Origin: Leucogyrophana mollusca
Lineage: Eukaryota > Basidiomycota > Agaricomycetes > Boletales
Reading direction: 5' to 3'
Assembly (NCBI GenBank): GCA_021014945.1
Contig: MU266429.1
Coordinates: 30,126 to 94,125 of the forward strand
Length of the DNA stretch: 64,000 nt
Of this stretch, positions 50,068-62,003 are shown piece by piece. The stretch's first letter is position 1, and the number at the start of each line of letters is the position of its first letter. Below the pieces are notes generated by a model. That model did no database searches. It was not told the origin of the DNA and saw nothing but the letters and a program-made list of their open reading frames with translations. Made by a program: the position numbers and the translations under genes.

Positions 50068-50269
50068 TTTGGTGACTTCAACGTTACACGCACTAGTACC
50101 TAATCTCTTGCAGTTCTTTGATTCTTGAAATGCTCGTTGACACTGCTGCTTGTCATTATTGTTATTCACCTTGTTTTTAGTCCCGATTTCCCGTCAAAGT
50201 ACTTGTATACACGACAGGCCGTTTCGCGCATGAATACAATATCTTGCTAGGATACAAAGATTGCCATGT

Positions 50270-51913
50270 CTACTCCTCCTCGCTATCTTCTTGTTCTTGT
50301 AGGAACTGTGCAAAAAGGTTAGGTAACGTTAGCGTATGACATAACAAGCGTACCTTCACAAGCGCCTCCGTGCTCTTCAAGAAATGTTGCCTTCCTTGGG
50401 GCTTTGAGCCCTTCTGATACCAGTATATAATAGCTTGGTCAGAGATACAATCCTTATTATACAAAACCTGCGAGATCATGAGACGGTCAGTATGAAGCAT
50501 CTTGAAGATGGAACGGCAGTTACTGACCTTTAGAATCTGTGGGAAAACCTTCATGATGCGCGTGTCTTCATAGCAATACACTTGAACAACGTTTATGAGC
50601 GCGACCTCTATCTTGGGCCCTGAGCAGAATGGCTCGAGGATAGGCGCGAAGTTCTGCGCGAGTGGAGTAAGTGTATTGGCAAGGAGGCTTGGATGTATCG
50701 GGACGTACCCCCACTTCACGGAGCGCTAGACCTTCGATCTGGTCTGGGCGGGCGCTCCAGTCGACGGACGATATCAGGCCTTGCCATATGCACTGTATGA
50801 GCTCGGTCTCGGGGAGAGGTAGTTCCTCCTGTTTGCTCTTGATGGCTGCGACGATCTGATTTGCTGTTAGTTTCGAGTCTACCCACGCACGTGACCACCC
50901 ACCGTGTCGGCGGACTCGTCGTGCTCACAGAGCTCCTTGAGATCTCTAACAAGGCTCTCCTTGACGACGGCGAACTGCTTCTTGGCATACCACTCGGAGA
51001 CCTGCGGCAGACCTTCTTTCTTGAAGTGCTCTTCGAGTACTTTGGGCTCGCGCTTGTTGGGCGGGAAGAACGCTAGGAGGTCTTTGATGTTTCCTCGCTT
51101 GAGAGCCCCAGAAAGATGATCCATCGACTGATCCGCGAGGTATGCGCGGAAAATGATGGTAACAACACCTACGGATACATCTGGGAGCCAAAAAAGTGAT
51201 ATGATGAGGGGCGATATTATATCAGTGCTGTGGAATCACCATTTTTGACCAAATGATCTTTGGTCAGACTCTGCAGGCATGAAGCGGTTGCTAGGCCTTG
51301 AGATATCAAGAGGCCGATCGTGATAGCCAGCTTGTCTTTCTGTTGGGGCGACCAGCGGTTGATGTACTGCAACAGGCCAGGGAGAGAGGACTCCTCCAAA
51401 GGTTTCTGAAGATATTTATACCTGGACAGTAGTTCAAAGTCTCGACGCCGGCGAGAAAGCATGATCCATGGGCGTACCTTCTGATGAGTTTGTTGAGAAC
51501 CTCGACGTATTTCTTCAGGTCATCCACCTGAACAGGCTCCTTTGCGTTGAAGATGGTGAATGGGGACACCGGAGCACCATCGTCCAAGTAACTACCGCCG
51601 GGCTGAATGAGCCCGCCGACAAGGACGATCTCGAAAAGGGCGTCTGCATATTTCAGAAATTCAAGAGTAGAACCAGCTTGGACGAGTTTATTGGTGAAGG
51701 CGTCAAAATCGTTTTCTGGTACTGTTTCGAGATGCTTGTAGAGCTGGTCTCGGAAGACTGTGGGGAGTTGTTAGGACGGGCGATGGGACATACACGAGGG
51801 ATAGAACGTCTACCTGATGGTTCGTGTTTTGCTTGAGCTTTTACTGCTCCCTTTCTTGCTTTGATTCGGACCCCCTGCAACGAAGGCTTTGTCGCGGTTG
51901 GTTGCTGAGACAT
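50270..51913 (-). CDS. eIF5-mimic protein (BZW/5MP family, W2 domain)
   Basis: 5MP binds eIF2 and eIF3 through its W2 domain, competes with eIF5 and so tightens start-codon selection; cytosolic. The start at 51913 gives MSQQPTATKPSLQGVRIKAR, followed by helical HEAT-like repeats (FLKYADALFEIVLVGGLIQP, YLQKPLEESSLPGLLQYINR, LAFFPPNKREP). The W2 domain covers the last 150 residues: LIQCIWQGLISSVDWSARPD, KVFPQILKVLYNKD, ISDQAIIYWYQKGSKPQGRQ and HFLKSTEALVKFLQEQEDSE. The acidic end is typical. About seven introns. Residue order and length (about 420) agree with animal and fungal members. No basic zipper is evident, as usual for this misnamed family. Confidence 0.93.
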
Positions 51914-52388
51914 CCACAGTCTTCGAGACAATCGAAAAGAGCGGATTACAGAAAAAGTCTCGGTACGGAGTCTGGTCAATCCGACTGCACACAGAAAGGC
52001 CTAAAGTACTCCTCGGAGATGTCCGAGGTTATCATTTTGGGTGATTTCTTGGCCTCCTTGCATCACAGGACATTTTCCAGCAGCTGCGAGCAAAGGAGCT
52101 GGGCGTTAAGGAAGATCTGTGGGATCAAATTGAAACAGGAATATTATTGTATGTAGCGCCATGTAGCGCCCTTGTGTAGGAATTCGGTAATTGTGCAGTC
52201 GATTGTGGCCCAAGAGTGATGCAATCCACGTGGCGCAGGTATTGTGGACGCGGTGGAGTGGCTCTGTCTCCAGAGCTACAAAAACGCCCAGTTATATTTG
52301 ACCTCACAGCTTGTCATTCCTCTCTTGTCGTGAACCTTCATACAGCTTATATACAGCTTATAATTTCCAGCAAACACTCGTCCGAACC
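51914..52388. other. Divergent promoter region between 5MP and PP2C genes
   Basis: About 475 bases. No gene-like frame; a TATACAGC run lies near 52350. The two start codons face away from each other, so shared regulation is possible. Confidence 0.5.
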
Positions 52389-54032
52389 ATGGGCGACGAT
52401 ACAAATGGTCATGGTGAGCACAGCTTTCAATTTGCCGAATCTGAGATGGCTGAAGCCGATGGTGGCAAACACAGGACTCACCCAGTCTCAAGAGTCGAAA
52501 TCTTCAGGGTAAGGCTTTCATACAATCCTACACGCGCCCTTTCCCCACTAATATCCTGATATCCTCCTTCAAGGGAACCATCAACATCTAAGCCCTCTCT
52601 CGCACATATGCACTCCGCTACACCAAGGTTCTCTGATTCCCCAAATGCTCGCTCGAAATCAATCACAACAGCGACTGGCGTCGATACATTTGGCGTGAGC
52701 TAAATGGCTCACTTTTCTCTCACGAAACCCTCTGACAATGTGGTCTTGCCCGCAGATCTTAAACCAACATGCAGTTGGAAACACCGCCTATCAGGTCGGC
52801 GTGTTCGAGGACAAGGGCACGCGACGATACATGGAAGATGCCCACTCTTTTGTCGTGGATTATGCCGGCGTACGAGGTCAGGGTTTCTTCGCGGTCTTCG
52901 ATGGCCACGCTGGGAAACACGCCGCTGAATGGTGTGGCGAGCACTTCCACGAGGTAAGGTTCTATCGGCACCACGTTCCTTGGATCTCATCCTGGTTACC
53001 ATCGATTACAGTATCTTCTCGAAGCGCTCCGGGCAGCGCCGTCGTCCACCATCCCCGATGTCCTCAATGAAACGTTCCATAACGTCGACAGGCGCATCTC
53101 ACGCATGTGCGAAGAATCAGAGGGCAAGATCCACTCCGGCTGCACAGCAGTGACCGCGTTTTTACGCATCGAAGATGCTGATGGGCAGCAATCGTTTCTG
53201 ACCCCTCCTAACTCCGGTTCTGTTTCACCGCCGGCCCCTGCTCCAACTGATGACACGAAAAGTGACCGCTCAAGTGGCTCCGATACTCCAAGCGGTGATT
53301 CGGGCGAAGAAACTGGTGCAAAAGATTCCAAAGCCAAAAAGCCCAAGAAGTCAAAAAGTACCAGCAGCGGAAGTAGAATTGCCAAAGCGCTGAAAAACCT
53401 CGGCGGTAACTCGTCAGCAACCGTAACACCCACCTCTCCCACATCAGCCAGTACAGCCCCCGAAGCGAACACTCATGCAAGCAGCAGCCCTGTCGTATCT
53501 CCTCCCCCATCACTGCGTCGTGTGCTATATAGTGCCAATGCAGGTGATGCGCGTGGCGTACTGTGTCGCGCCGGAAAGGCGGTGCGATTGACGTACGATC
53601 ACAAAGGCTCTGATAAACAGGAGGCGAAGCGGATAGTGGACGCTGGCGGCTTTGTCATGAGTGGTCGCGTCAATGGCGTGCTTGCAGTTACGCGGAGTCT
53701 GGGTGATTCTTCGATGAAGGAGTTCGTCGTTGGTTCTCCTTACACAACTGAGACGGAACTCTGCGAAGATGACGAGTTTTTGATTTTGGCTTGTGACGGT
53801 GTAAGTTTTATCATTGACTGAACATATCGTGATGTTTGCTGACATGCTATTGCTCACGCCGTAGCTATGGGATGTTACCGGTGACCAAGGCGCAATCGAT
53901 CTTATCCGGCATAAAGAGGATGCACAGGAGGCCAGCCAGATCCTTGTCAACCACGCCCTTGCCCGCCAATCAAATGACAATGTCACGGTACTCGTCGTGC
54001 GCTTCAAGAGCAGCATGGCACGTTCAGGTTAA
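52389..54032 (+). CDS. PP2C-type Ser/Thr protein phosphatase with a Ser/Pro insert
   Basis: A metal-dependent phosphatase of the PTC1-like group that typically turns off MAPK and stress signalling. The start at 52389 gives MGDDTNGHG, then two short introns give a disordered N-terminus up to GVDTFG. Core motifs: GVFEDKGTRRYMEDAHSF, FFAVFDGHAGKHAAEW (metal Asp and Gly), SGCTAVTAFL, SANAGDARGVLC, GGFVMSGRVNGVLAVTRSLG, LILACDGLWDV and SNDNVTVLVVRF. All metal-binding Asp positions are present. An insert of about 105 residues, rich in Ser, Pro, Thr and Lys (53190-53520), lies between strand SGCTAVTAFL and SANAGDARG, a place where the catalytic core is normally compact. Five exons. Confidence 0.93.
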
Positions 54033-54896
54033 ATGAAAATCATGTATTGCGAGTATGTCTGTACGATGTCTGCGTGGATATCATACACTTTTCTTTCTCT
54101 TAATCATCGGTCGAATTGACTGGTTCAATTTTCCTTTCCTTTTCTTTTGGTTACACATACATGCGACGGTCTCTTCCGCAGCGTCACTTGACATAATTCA
54201 CGGTTTTTTTTTGGCGGATAGCAGTCGATCATCTATTGCGGTAACAGCGTGTTAATCTCAGTGAGTTCACCAACCACCGGAAGGCCGCCAAGCATGAGCC
54301 GACTCCGAGCGCTGATGTATACACTATAAAGCCGAGGGTTTATTCCCCTTGGTCAAACAATTCCGAGATCAACCATATCACAATTGATAAGACGTCGATG
54401 GCATCGAGATTTTCCCTGACCTTTCAAGAAATCGTCGCATACTGTGTCAGATTATCTATATCTGTACAGTTTGTTTTGTCTGGTCTGTTCTGCGATGACC
54501 TTTAAGCCGGTGTTGTGCGGTGAGTGAAATCACCAGTCTACTCTGAGACGATGGGTCAGAGTCAACTTCAAAGTTCGTTGTGGCGTGACTCTCCGAGAAC
54601 ATATCCGAAACGGGTAGTCAATGAAAGTTGTAGCTTACCCGCACCCTGCAATAGGGAGGCCATCACCGGTTATAATTGATGACCACTACTTTCTCCGCGG
54701 AGGGAGAGCCGCCCAACGTCCTTCGCAGTGATCTGGGTATAACTCCACAGTCTGGAGTTCGACGCAATTGTGGAGATCAAGTCGCCAAGCGCCTTCCTCG
54801 GTTTCAAATTCGGTTCGGTTCACAATGCCTCGAGGGGCCTTACGGCAGCACGCTAGTCACTAAGTCGTTCGACACCCAAACCCAGCACCCAGTATC
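54033..54896. other. Intergenic region upstream of PNS1
   Basis: About 860 bases. A TATAAAG box is at 54325-54331 but far from the ATG. A plus-strand frame from 54676 runs into the gene in a different frame and is not coding. Confidence 0.45.
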
Positions 54897-57415
54897 ATGT
54901 CCGAGTGGAATAAAGACCAGTGGGGAGCCCAGCAAGGCGGAGGCTACCAGCCGGTGTACGGTGTCAACGGGGGGCCGTCGCCAGGGTACTCGCAGCCGTA
55001 TGCACAACCCCAGCAGCAACCACAGGTGCAGCCATACGGCGACGCCAAGTCGCCATACGAGAGTGGGCGTTTTAAGCCCAAGATGAGGGTTAACGACGTG
55101 TCCTTCCTGGTGTTCTTTGTTTTACAGGTGAGGTGGTCGTGTGCTGGTTTTGCGGCAGCGAGAGAGTCATCACTGACGTTTGTGGTTAAGCTTCTCGGAT
55201 TTGCAGCACTGTCGGGCATCGTCATTTCGCAGTGGATATCTGATGGCGGCCTTGGAGGTGGTGTAGGAGACGGCTCCGAGACTGGGACATCTGTCACTCT
55301 CAACAAGTGAGTTGACGGTGGGCCCCACGCGAGATGCAGCGACTGACCAGCGACAATGTGTTTCTCAGGCATACTGTCTACCTCTTGCTGTTCGTCACGG
55401 CTGCAGGCTTGGTCCTATCTTCTGTATACCTCATGCTTGCACGCGCTTTCACGAAAATGATCATGCACATCACGCTTATTCTGTCGATCGTTCTCAACAT
55501 GTGAGTGCCTCGCATCCGCTCTGTCTGGTCGGGGCACTAACGCCAATATAGCGGCATATGTATATATTACTGGATAACGAGATATTATTGTCAGTGTCTT
55601 GCGCTCCACGGCTATTTCCCCATTGCTTGACTTCCTTCATTACAGCGGGCGCTATCATCTTCACAATCATCGCTTTGTTCTCCGTGTTTGCGTACTTTGG
55701 ATTCAGGTCCCGCATCCCGCTCGCGTCGCTCCTCCTGCAAGTTGTCATAGACGTCTCAAAGCACCACATCAGCGTCTACTTCGTCGCATTTGCGGCCCTT
55801 ATCCTCCAAGCGGCCTTGAGCGTGTGAGTGCGCTCGCCCCGACTGGACTGGGTTTTTGACACAAAGCATGTTTCCAGGTGGTTTGTATTCACGGCTATTG
55901 CGACGTGAGTTCGCCACTTCGTTGTACGAGGACCTTGCTTACGAAGTATCCGTAAAGGTATGCCAAATGGACCCCAGGAAATCCGAGTAAATTTTATGCT
56001 TGTCACAGTTTTTGGTTCTAACATATCGTTATTCAGCGTGTGGTGTCAGCTCTTCGTGTTCGTCCGGTAAAGTAGCCGGATTGATCTTCTTCGAAACGTT
56101 CTCGTATCTCTGGACATCCCAAGTCATCGGCAATGTGGCACTAGCTACTCTCGCGGGAGGACCTTATGGGAGTGCGTGATATCATATTAGCCGCTCGCGT
56201 ACGTTTTGTTGGACTCACAACGTGCTGCAGGCTGGTACTATTTCGGACCCCGTGAACAAGGGGAAATGGTATATTTTCTTTCCTCTCCGCACTCAAGACC
56301 CGACTTAGGTGAACATTTTAGCCAAAGCATCCCACCCTCCTTGCCTTCGGACGGGCATCTACGCTCTCGCTGGGCTCTATCGCCTTCGGCTCACTCATAG
56401 TGACGCTCCTGGAGATCCTAAGGCTCATACTAAACGCTGCACGGAATAACGCGAACGCATCGGGGAGCCGTAAGTCCGCCCTGGGTCTGTTTGTTCATTT
56501 GCTTTGCTAATCCTGATAATATGCTGTGCGGTGCAGCTGTGGAAGCGTGTCTCGCGTGCTGCGCGGAGTGTTTCGTGGGGTGCATCGAGAACATGGTCAG
56601 GTATTTCAACAGATATGCGTATATCGAGATTGGTGAGTGCGAATGTTTATCCTTTGGGAATGTGCAGGTGCTAAGACGGGCGAAGCGTTGTACGGGAAAC
56701 CATACATCTCGGCAGCGCGAGATACATGGAACATGTTCAAGGACCGCGGTAAGCGCGTCTCCACCACGCCTTCATTTAACACAGCTCACTCCACAACAGG
56801 GATCGACGCACTCGTAAACGACTCGCTCGTCAGCATGAGTAAGTCTCTTCTTCACGTGAACTGACATCCATCTGACGAGACCATCATCGACAGCGCTGAC
56901 TTGGGGCGCGTATGCCGTTGGCCTCCTGTGCTCATTATTCGCATATTTGTACCTGCATCGTGGGTCACGTGCATGTCCCCCAATGATTAACTCCAGCTGA
57001 TGGCTCGCCCGACTCGCAGTTACGCATCCCTCGTATAACGCGGAAGGGCAATATACCGCCCCCGTTGTTCTCTTCGCGTTCTTGATCGGTCTGCAGTGCT
57101 GTATGTCTACGTCGCGTCTCATGTATGATGCCCTGCTGATACTCCATCTAAGCAATGACGCTGTCGTCCGCCCTTGAGGCTGGGGTATCGACGATGTGAG
57201 TCGATCGTGTCCACGTTGGAGTGCATCCTGTTGATTATTTATCAGCTTCGTTGGGCTTGGCGAAGATCCGCAAGTGCTGGCTGTGCGCGCGCCTGCGCTG
57301 TACGGTGTGAGTGAACCCATCCTTCGGGTCACTGTATCGAATTGATGACAAATTTGTGCTGTAGATGATTGCACAGACATATCCCCGCGTCGTGCAGGGT
57401 GTGCCCAGAGTATGA
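54897..57415 (+). CDS. PNS1: Choline-transporter-like membrane protein (PNS1/CTL, SLC44 family)
   Basis: A multi-pass plasma-membrane protein. The cytosolic N-terminus is Gln/Pro/Tyr-rich (QPYAQPQQQPQVQPYGDAKS). Many membrane segments follow, including VSFLVFFVLQLLGFAALSGI, YLLLFVTAAGLVLSSVYLML, IIFTIIALFSVFAYFGF, VYFVAFAALILQAALSV and GSIAFGSLIVTLLEILRLIL. The Cys-rich CTL signature (CLACCAECFVGCIENMVRYF followed by NRYAYIEIALYGKPY) and the end block (APVVLFAFLIGLQ, SSALEAGVSTIFVGLGEDP, YPRVVQG) are diagnostic. About fifteen exons with short introns; the stop is at 57415. Whether fungal members carry choline is unsettled, so a substrate is not assigned. Confidence 0.93.
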
Positions 57416-58176
57416 GTGTCCGGGGTGTATGTGGTTGATGACCTACGGCTCCTGCATGTCCAATGTCCGCTGATATCGTGCACCTACGAGATGAGCGCAT
57501 GAATCGAGTAGCCGCGTGGTTATCATAGTGTGACTTCAGGCGCTCGAAGTTTGGACATCTTTTAGTTTATATCTCGCTGATGATGTGAAGGTAGGATTGG
57601 AGAATCGAAACGCAGTCGCCAGGGAGGGAGTCTCCCCCACCTCAATCATTGGGAGAATGTCGCAGACGTCTATATAATTAGTGACGACTCTAGCGAAGAG
57701 GACCTTTATCTTATTCCCTGGGGACGACTGAGGTGCAGTTCCTTGTGTCGGCGCTATCTGTAGGTGTAGGTAGAGTCCAGGAAGCACTAGCACATTGCAG
57801 GCGGTTGTAGTGACGCCGTAGTCCACTGGAAAAGATATCGTGAGGATCGGCTGAGATCACAGTATCGAGGCAATCCGAAAGGGTTTTAGGAGGGCATCCA
57901 GGCTCACCTGAACCGCGCGACGTTCATCGACGCATCGAGGTATACGTTTCGGTGGTTAATGCAGGCGAAACCCCCGTGTCCTATGCCTGTGTATGCTGAA
58001 AACTTCAAGTGATCGCCCCAGGCATGAGACGCGCTTCGAAGAGCATGTGCACAACGTGCTCACAGCACGTGCAGAGGGCATAGAAGGAATTAGCTGTGTC
58101 CCCCACTTCACCATCCTCGAAGTCGCCTCGAACACCTTCACCAACCCCCCACCTATCACTCTCGTCTCCTCGAGCC
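57416..58176. other. Intergenic region
   Basis: About 760 bases between two plus-strand genes. Minus-strand frames here are shadows without domains. Confidence 0.45.
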
Positions 58177-61100
58177 ATGTCGGTGTCATCGAACTCCATC
58201 AAGTCTTCAGGTGTGCGTCCTGCGTCCTGCCGTCCGACGAGGGTTTTCAAAGGACACACCAAACGGGTCGGCTCCGTTGCATACTTCCCGGATGGTCGGC
58301 ACATTGCGAGCGCATCCGACGACAAGACCATCATCGTCTGGGATGTTGAGAGTGGTAGGCAAGACGGGCAACCGCTTCAGCATGGTTTCAGCGTTACATG
58401 GATAGCCATTTCTCCGGATGGCAGGAAAATTGCGAGTGGAATGGAGAAGGGCGGGCTGCTCATCTGGGATGTGTTGACGCGGGAGGTGGTTCATGGATTC
58501 AATGAAAGTGGTGTTGATAGGCTGGCCTATTCCCTAGATGGGCGTTGGATCGCAGCTGCGCCGATGGCGAATGCGAGGGAGATATGGTTGTGGGACGCGG
58601 ACACTGGCAGACCTGGCGGAGAACCGCTGGAATGCGACGGCAATGTCTACTGTGTGGCGTTCTCACCGGACGGGTCGCGGATTGCTGCTGGCCTAAAAGA
58701 TGGATCATTCCAGGTGTTGGATATTGTCAGTGGTGAAAGTGTTGTCGGTCCCGTAAAAGGCCACATGAATTGGCTGTCATCGGTTGTGTATTCGCCGGAT
58801 GGACGTCTCCTCGTCACGGCATCATGGAATAGAAGCATCCGCGTTTGGGATTCCAAAACAGGAGTGCAAGTAGGAAAGTCGATGAAGGGTGCCATCAGCT
58901 GCATTTCAATTGCTGACAATGGACGAAGAATTGCGAGTGGAGGACTGGATGGGACAGTCCGGGTTTGGGATCTGGAAACACGGCTGCAGCTTGGAGATTC
59001 AGTCGACGTGCGAGGCCGGGTAGCTTCTGTCGCATTCTCTCCCAATGGCCGATACGTCAGCAGCGACGGAACTCACGGCGCGGTGTGCTTGTGGGACACG
59101 GAAATATTCGCAATCCAAGGCTCAGTAAATGTTGTCATTTCAGTTACAATACCGCTTCTGACTCTCCAGCTCAGTCCTTCTGGCCTGTAGACTTTGTCTC
59201 CATGTATGCATATATCATGCGTATATTATGCCCTGACAACACCCGGAAGGTGCGAGATCACGCGCATTCAGCTTCAATACCACTTCTGACTCTCCAGCTC
59301 AGTCCTTCCGGCCTACCACTGACGCCCGAAATGCACCTGTAGGCTTTGTCTCTGTGTATGCGTATATTATGCCCTATGTAACGAATCCCTGGCAGAAGGC
59401 TCGAGATCATACTCGTTCGGTAACCTCTTCGAGCCTCGATGTATGTCCCATTCCCTCGCCGAGTTTGCTGAGGATAACATTCTTTCAAATTGTAGTTACT
59501 CGCAGTACAGCGGGGGTTCCGTCAGGGAATCTCTCGGTTTTGTAACACGCTCAGCAAACCACAGATCTCTATTTCGCTAGTCGAGGCTCCAAACGATTGG
59601 CTTCGTGCGAACAGCTCACAGATTTTGCAAGTTCCCTCAATCTATGGAAAAGAGCGTGTGGAGGTTGACTTGATATATCCGGTGAACCAGCTAATTTCTC
59701 GAAGCGGTCCGTTGTCTAACCGAGAATTGCAGCGTTTCTTCGTGTACACCTTGGAGTTGTTGGAATGTTATGTGCCTAGGTGTGTCACTCAGTTACTCTT
59801 AGCTTGCTGGACTGTATTCCTGACCTATATCCATTAGCGAGGTGGAGGGTTTGAAGGCAAAGTACATCGAGTGGACCAATAATGTTGATGAAATCACCCA
59901 ACTCATAAACCACGAGTCCATCATGGACACCCTGAATTGCTATCTCACTCGACACGAAACAGTTGGTTGAGAGCGAATACTCCGAAAGGACAATCTGATT
60001 CATATGAAACGCAGGAGTTCTGGCTGGGCGGTCCGGCCGTTGTCGGTAGGGTCTTGGAGCTGGACGCGCTGTGCATAGTCGCTCGGATACTCGTGATGCT
60101 CGAAGAGCCGCAACGCCGAATGGTGCTACTAGGTCAGAGTGGTCCACAAGCCAAATCGCTGCTTGACCTCATCCAGAAGGTATAAGTCGTATAAGAGCCT
60201 TTATCTTGTAACATATCCATTTCGGCTGATACTCTTGACACAGCTCCTTGATTCCTTCGATCTCGATGAAACTCGCTCGTTCCTAATCAAAATACTAGTC
60301 GAGCTATCCAAGAGGTCTGGGCTTTATCCTCAGCGTCTGCTCCTCCCGAACATCGATATCCGAGGCGATCAAGTCGATGGGGGAACTTTTGGAGACGTCT
60401 GGAAGGGCGATCTCGATGGACGCCTTGTCGCTGTCAAGAAGATGCGAGTTTTTGGTTCCCGTGATGTCCAGGCATTAATGAAGGCTCGCCGCATTTAATC
60501 GCTTGCTTCGCCCAGCTTGACCTTGATGTCATAGGCATACTCGAAAGAAGCGGTCCTGTGGGCTCAGCTCTCCAGCCCATATGTGTTACCATTCTATGGC
60601 GTGTACTGCACGCATGATCCCTCCCCTCGAGCGTGCCTCGTATCACCGTGGATGGATAACGGAAGCCTTCCCCAATACCTTAAAGACAACTCGAATGCGA
60701 ATCGGCTACAGTTGGTTCGTGGGTCGGCTGTGCTTTTAGCATGGCGCTGTAATGATCTATATGGCAGATGCTAGACGCGCTTGGACTGGAATATCTCCAC
60801 TTGTTCTTCCCCCCGGTGATTCATGGTGACCTGAAAGGTGTATGTGGTCTCCGAGTATGTCCGGCTCATTTTTTCTGATACACGCTCACAGGTAAACATT
60901 CTCATCACGTCAGATCTGAGGGCTTGTATTGCCGACTTTGGCTTGTCCATTATAGCGGAAGACTCAAATATCCACTTCACTGTGACCGCCACTTCAAATG
61001 GACAAGGATCCATCCCGTGGATGGCCCCCGAGCTGTTCGACCACATCAACCCTGAACGGAGACGGAAAAGTTGTGCTAGTGATATCTATGCGTTTGGCTG

Positions 61101-61425
61101 TGTGGGTTATGAGGTAGCGTTCAAATTCATTCCATTCATTTTATGCTCTCGCTCACGCCGTCACTGCCAGATTTATGCTGGGCGGCCACCATTCTCCGAG
61201 TTTCCCCCAATGATGGCTATCATCCGAAATCTCCAACTACTTCGGCCAGCCAACACCAAGCTTGATGATGCGATCTGGGAGTTGATCGAGAAATGCCGGG
61301 ACACAAGTTCCTCATCCCGTCCTAACGCAAGCGAAGTTGCGCAGCAGCTGCGCTGTCACCCAGATACCCGCGAGTACCAACTTGCGCCCGTGTACGTCTG
61401 GAATCAGAAGAAAGGCGCCACTTGA
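58177..61425 (+). CDS. WD40-repeat / TKL protein kinase fusion protein
   Basis: Seven WD40 repeats (GHTKRVGSVAYFPDGRHIAS through VASVAFSPNGRYVSS...LWD) fill the first 316 residues in one long exon. At 59125 a 50-base GT-AG intron with CTGAC branch leads in phase 0 to an exon 59175-59249, then a 53-base intron, exon 59303-59440, a 55-base intron, and exon 59496 onward, all phase 0. The frame goes on through a helical region (APNDWLRANSSQ, RRMVLLGQSGPQAKSLLD) to a TKL kinase: GGTFGDVWKG, VAVKK (Lys), HGDLKGVNIL (catalytic Asp, Gly for Arg), DFGLS and MAPE. All catalytic residues are kept. The ATG at 58177 is the first ATG in frame. One kinase intron (60484-60534) begins GC. Two separate genes remain possible. 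Confidence 0.75.
59147..59425 (+). repeat. Tandem duplication of an intron-plus-exon unit
   Basis: Copy 1 is 59147-59274 and copy 2 is about 59275-59425. Both begin CAATACC(G/A)CTTCTGACTCTCC, keep the intron branch site and CTCAG acceptor, and encode an exon containing FVS(M/V)YAYIM. Copy 2 has an insertion of about 21 bases. The acceptor sites of both copies are intact and in the same phase. Confidence 0.85.
60484..60534 (+). other. Probable GC-AG intron in the kinase domain
   Basis: Splicing AAG|GCTCGC ... CATAG|GCA (51 bases) joins SRDVQALMK to AYSKEAVLW with the residue spacing usual for related kinases; without splicing a stop codon appears. A GT donor at 60469 would remove six residues. 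Confidence 0.5.
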
Positions 61426-62003
61426 TGTCTTATTCTACGGTTGTTCCGGCGGTGATGTACGTATCACTGGTCTCGATACTTACCTTCGAGTTCTGCCCTC
61501 ATCTGCCCACGACCTCGTCCTGGATAGTACTGATATTCATGCAGACGTCATCGGTCTTTCATGTCTACGTATAGGTCTGCAGCCGGGTACTGGGTTGTGT
61601 GATGTTCCTGATGTAGTCAGTGGCATTTCTTGAAGTTACTTACGCTGTGTGCTGCAGTGTCGGGAGTGCCAACAAAGCTGACATTGAATATCGTACTTAG
61701 CATCGTTCACAGTGCGCCTGCACATCGTCCCTCTTTCTCTCGACACAGCAGTGGGAAGGAGCCTGGCTACCGAGGTGATCGAAACCAACGTCAAACACAG
61801 CGGTAAGCGTAACAATCTAGTGCTATGCATTGCAATCGAGTAAAGATACAAGTAGAAATACACGCTATGACGAAGTATGAAGACGTTGAAACAGACACAA
61901 ATCACAGTGGATAACATTCCTATAAACATTCAGCGAATATCAACTCTAGACAAAATCGACAGTACGTGCACCAAAGGACGGAAAGGAATCCCGCAAACAC
62001 TGG
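61426..62003. other. Convergent 3' intergenic region
   Basis: About 580 bases between the kinase stop and the CNH gene stop. Frames are short and without domains. Confidence 0.45.

Noticed and set aside
58096..58176. Upstream extension of the WD40 frame
   Set aside because: The extension starts with GTG; the first in-frame ATG is at 58177 and has a good context.
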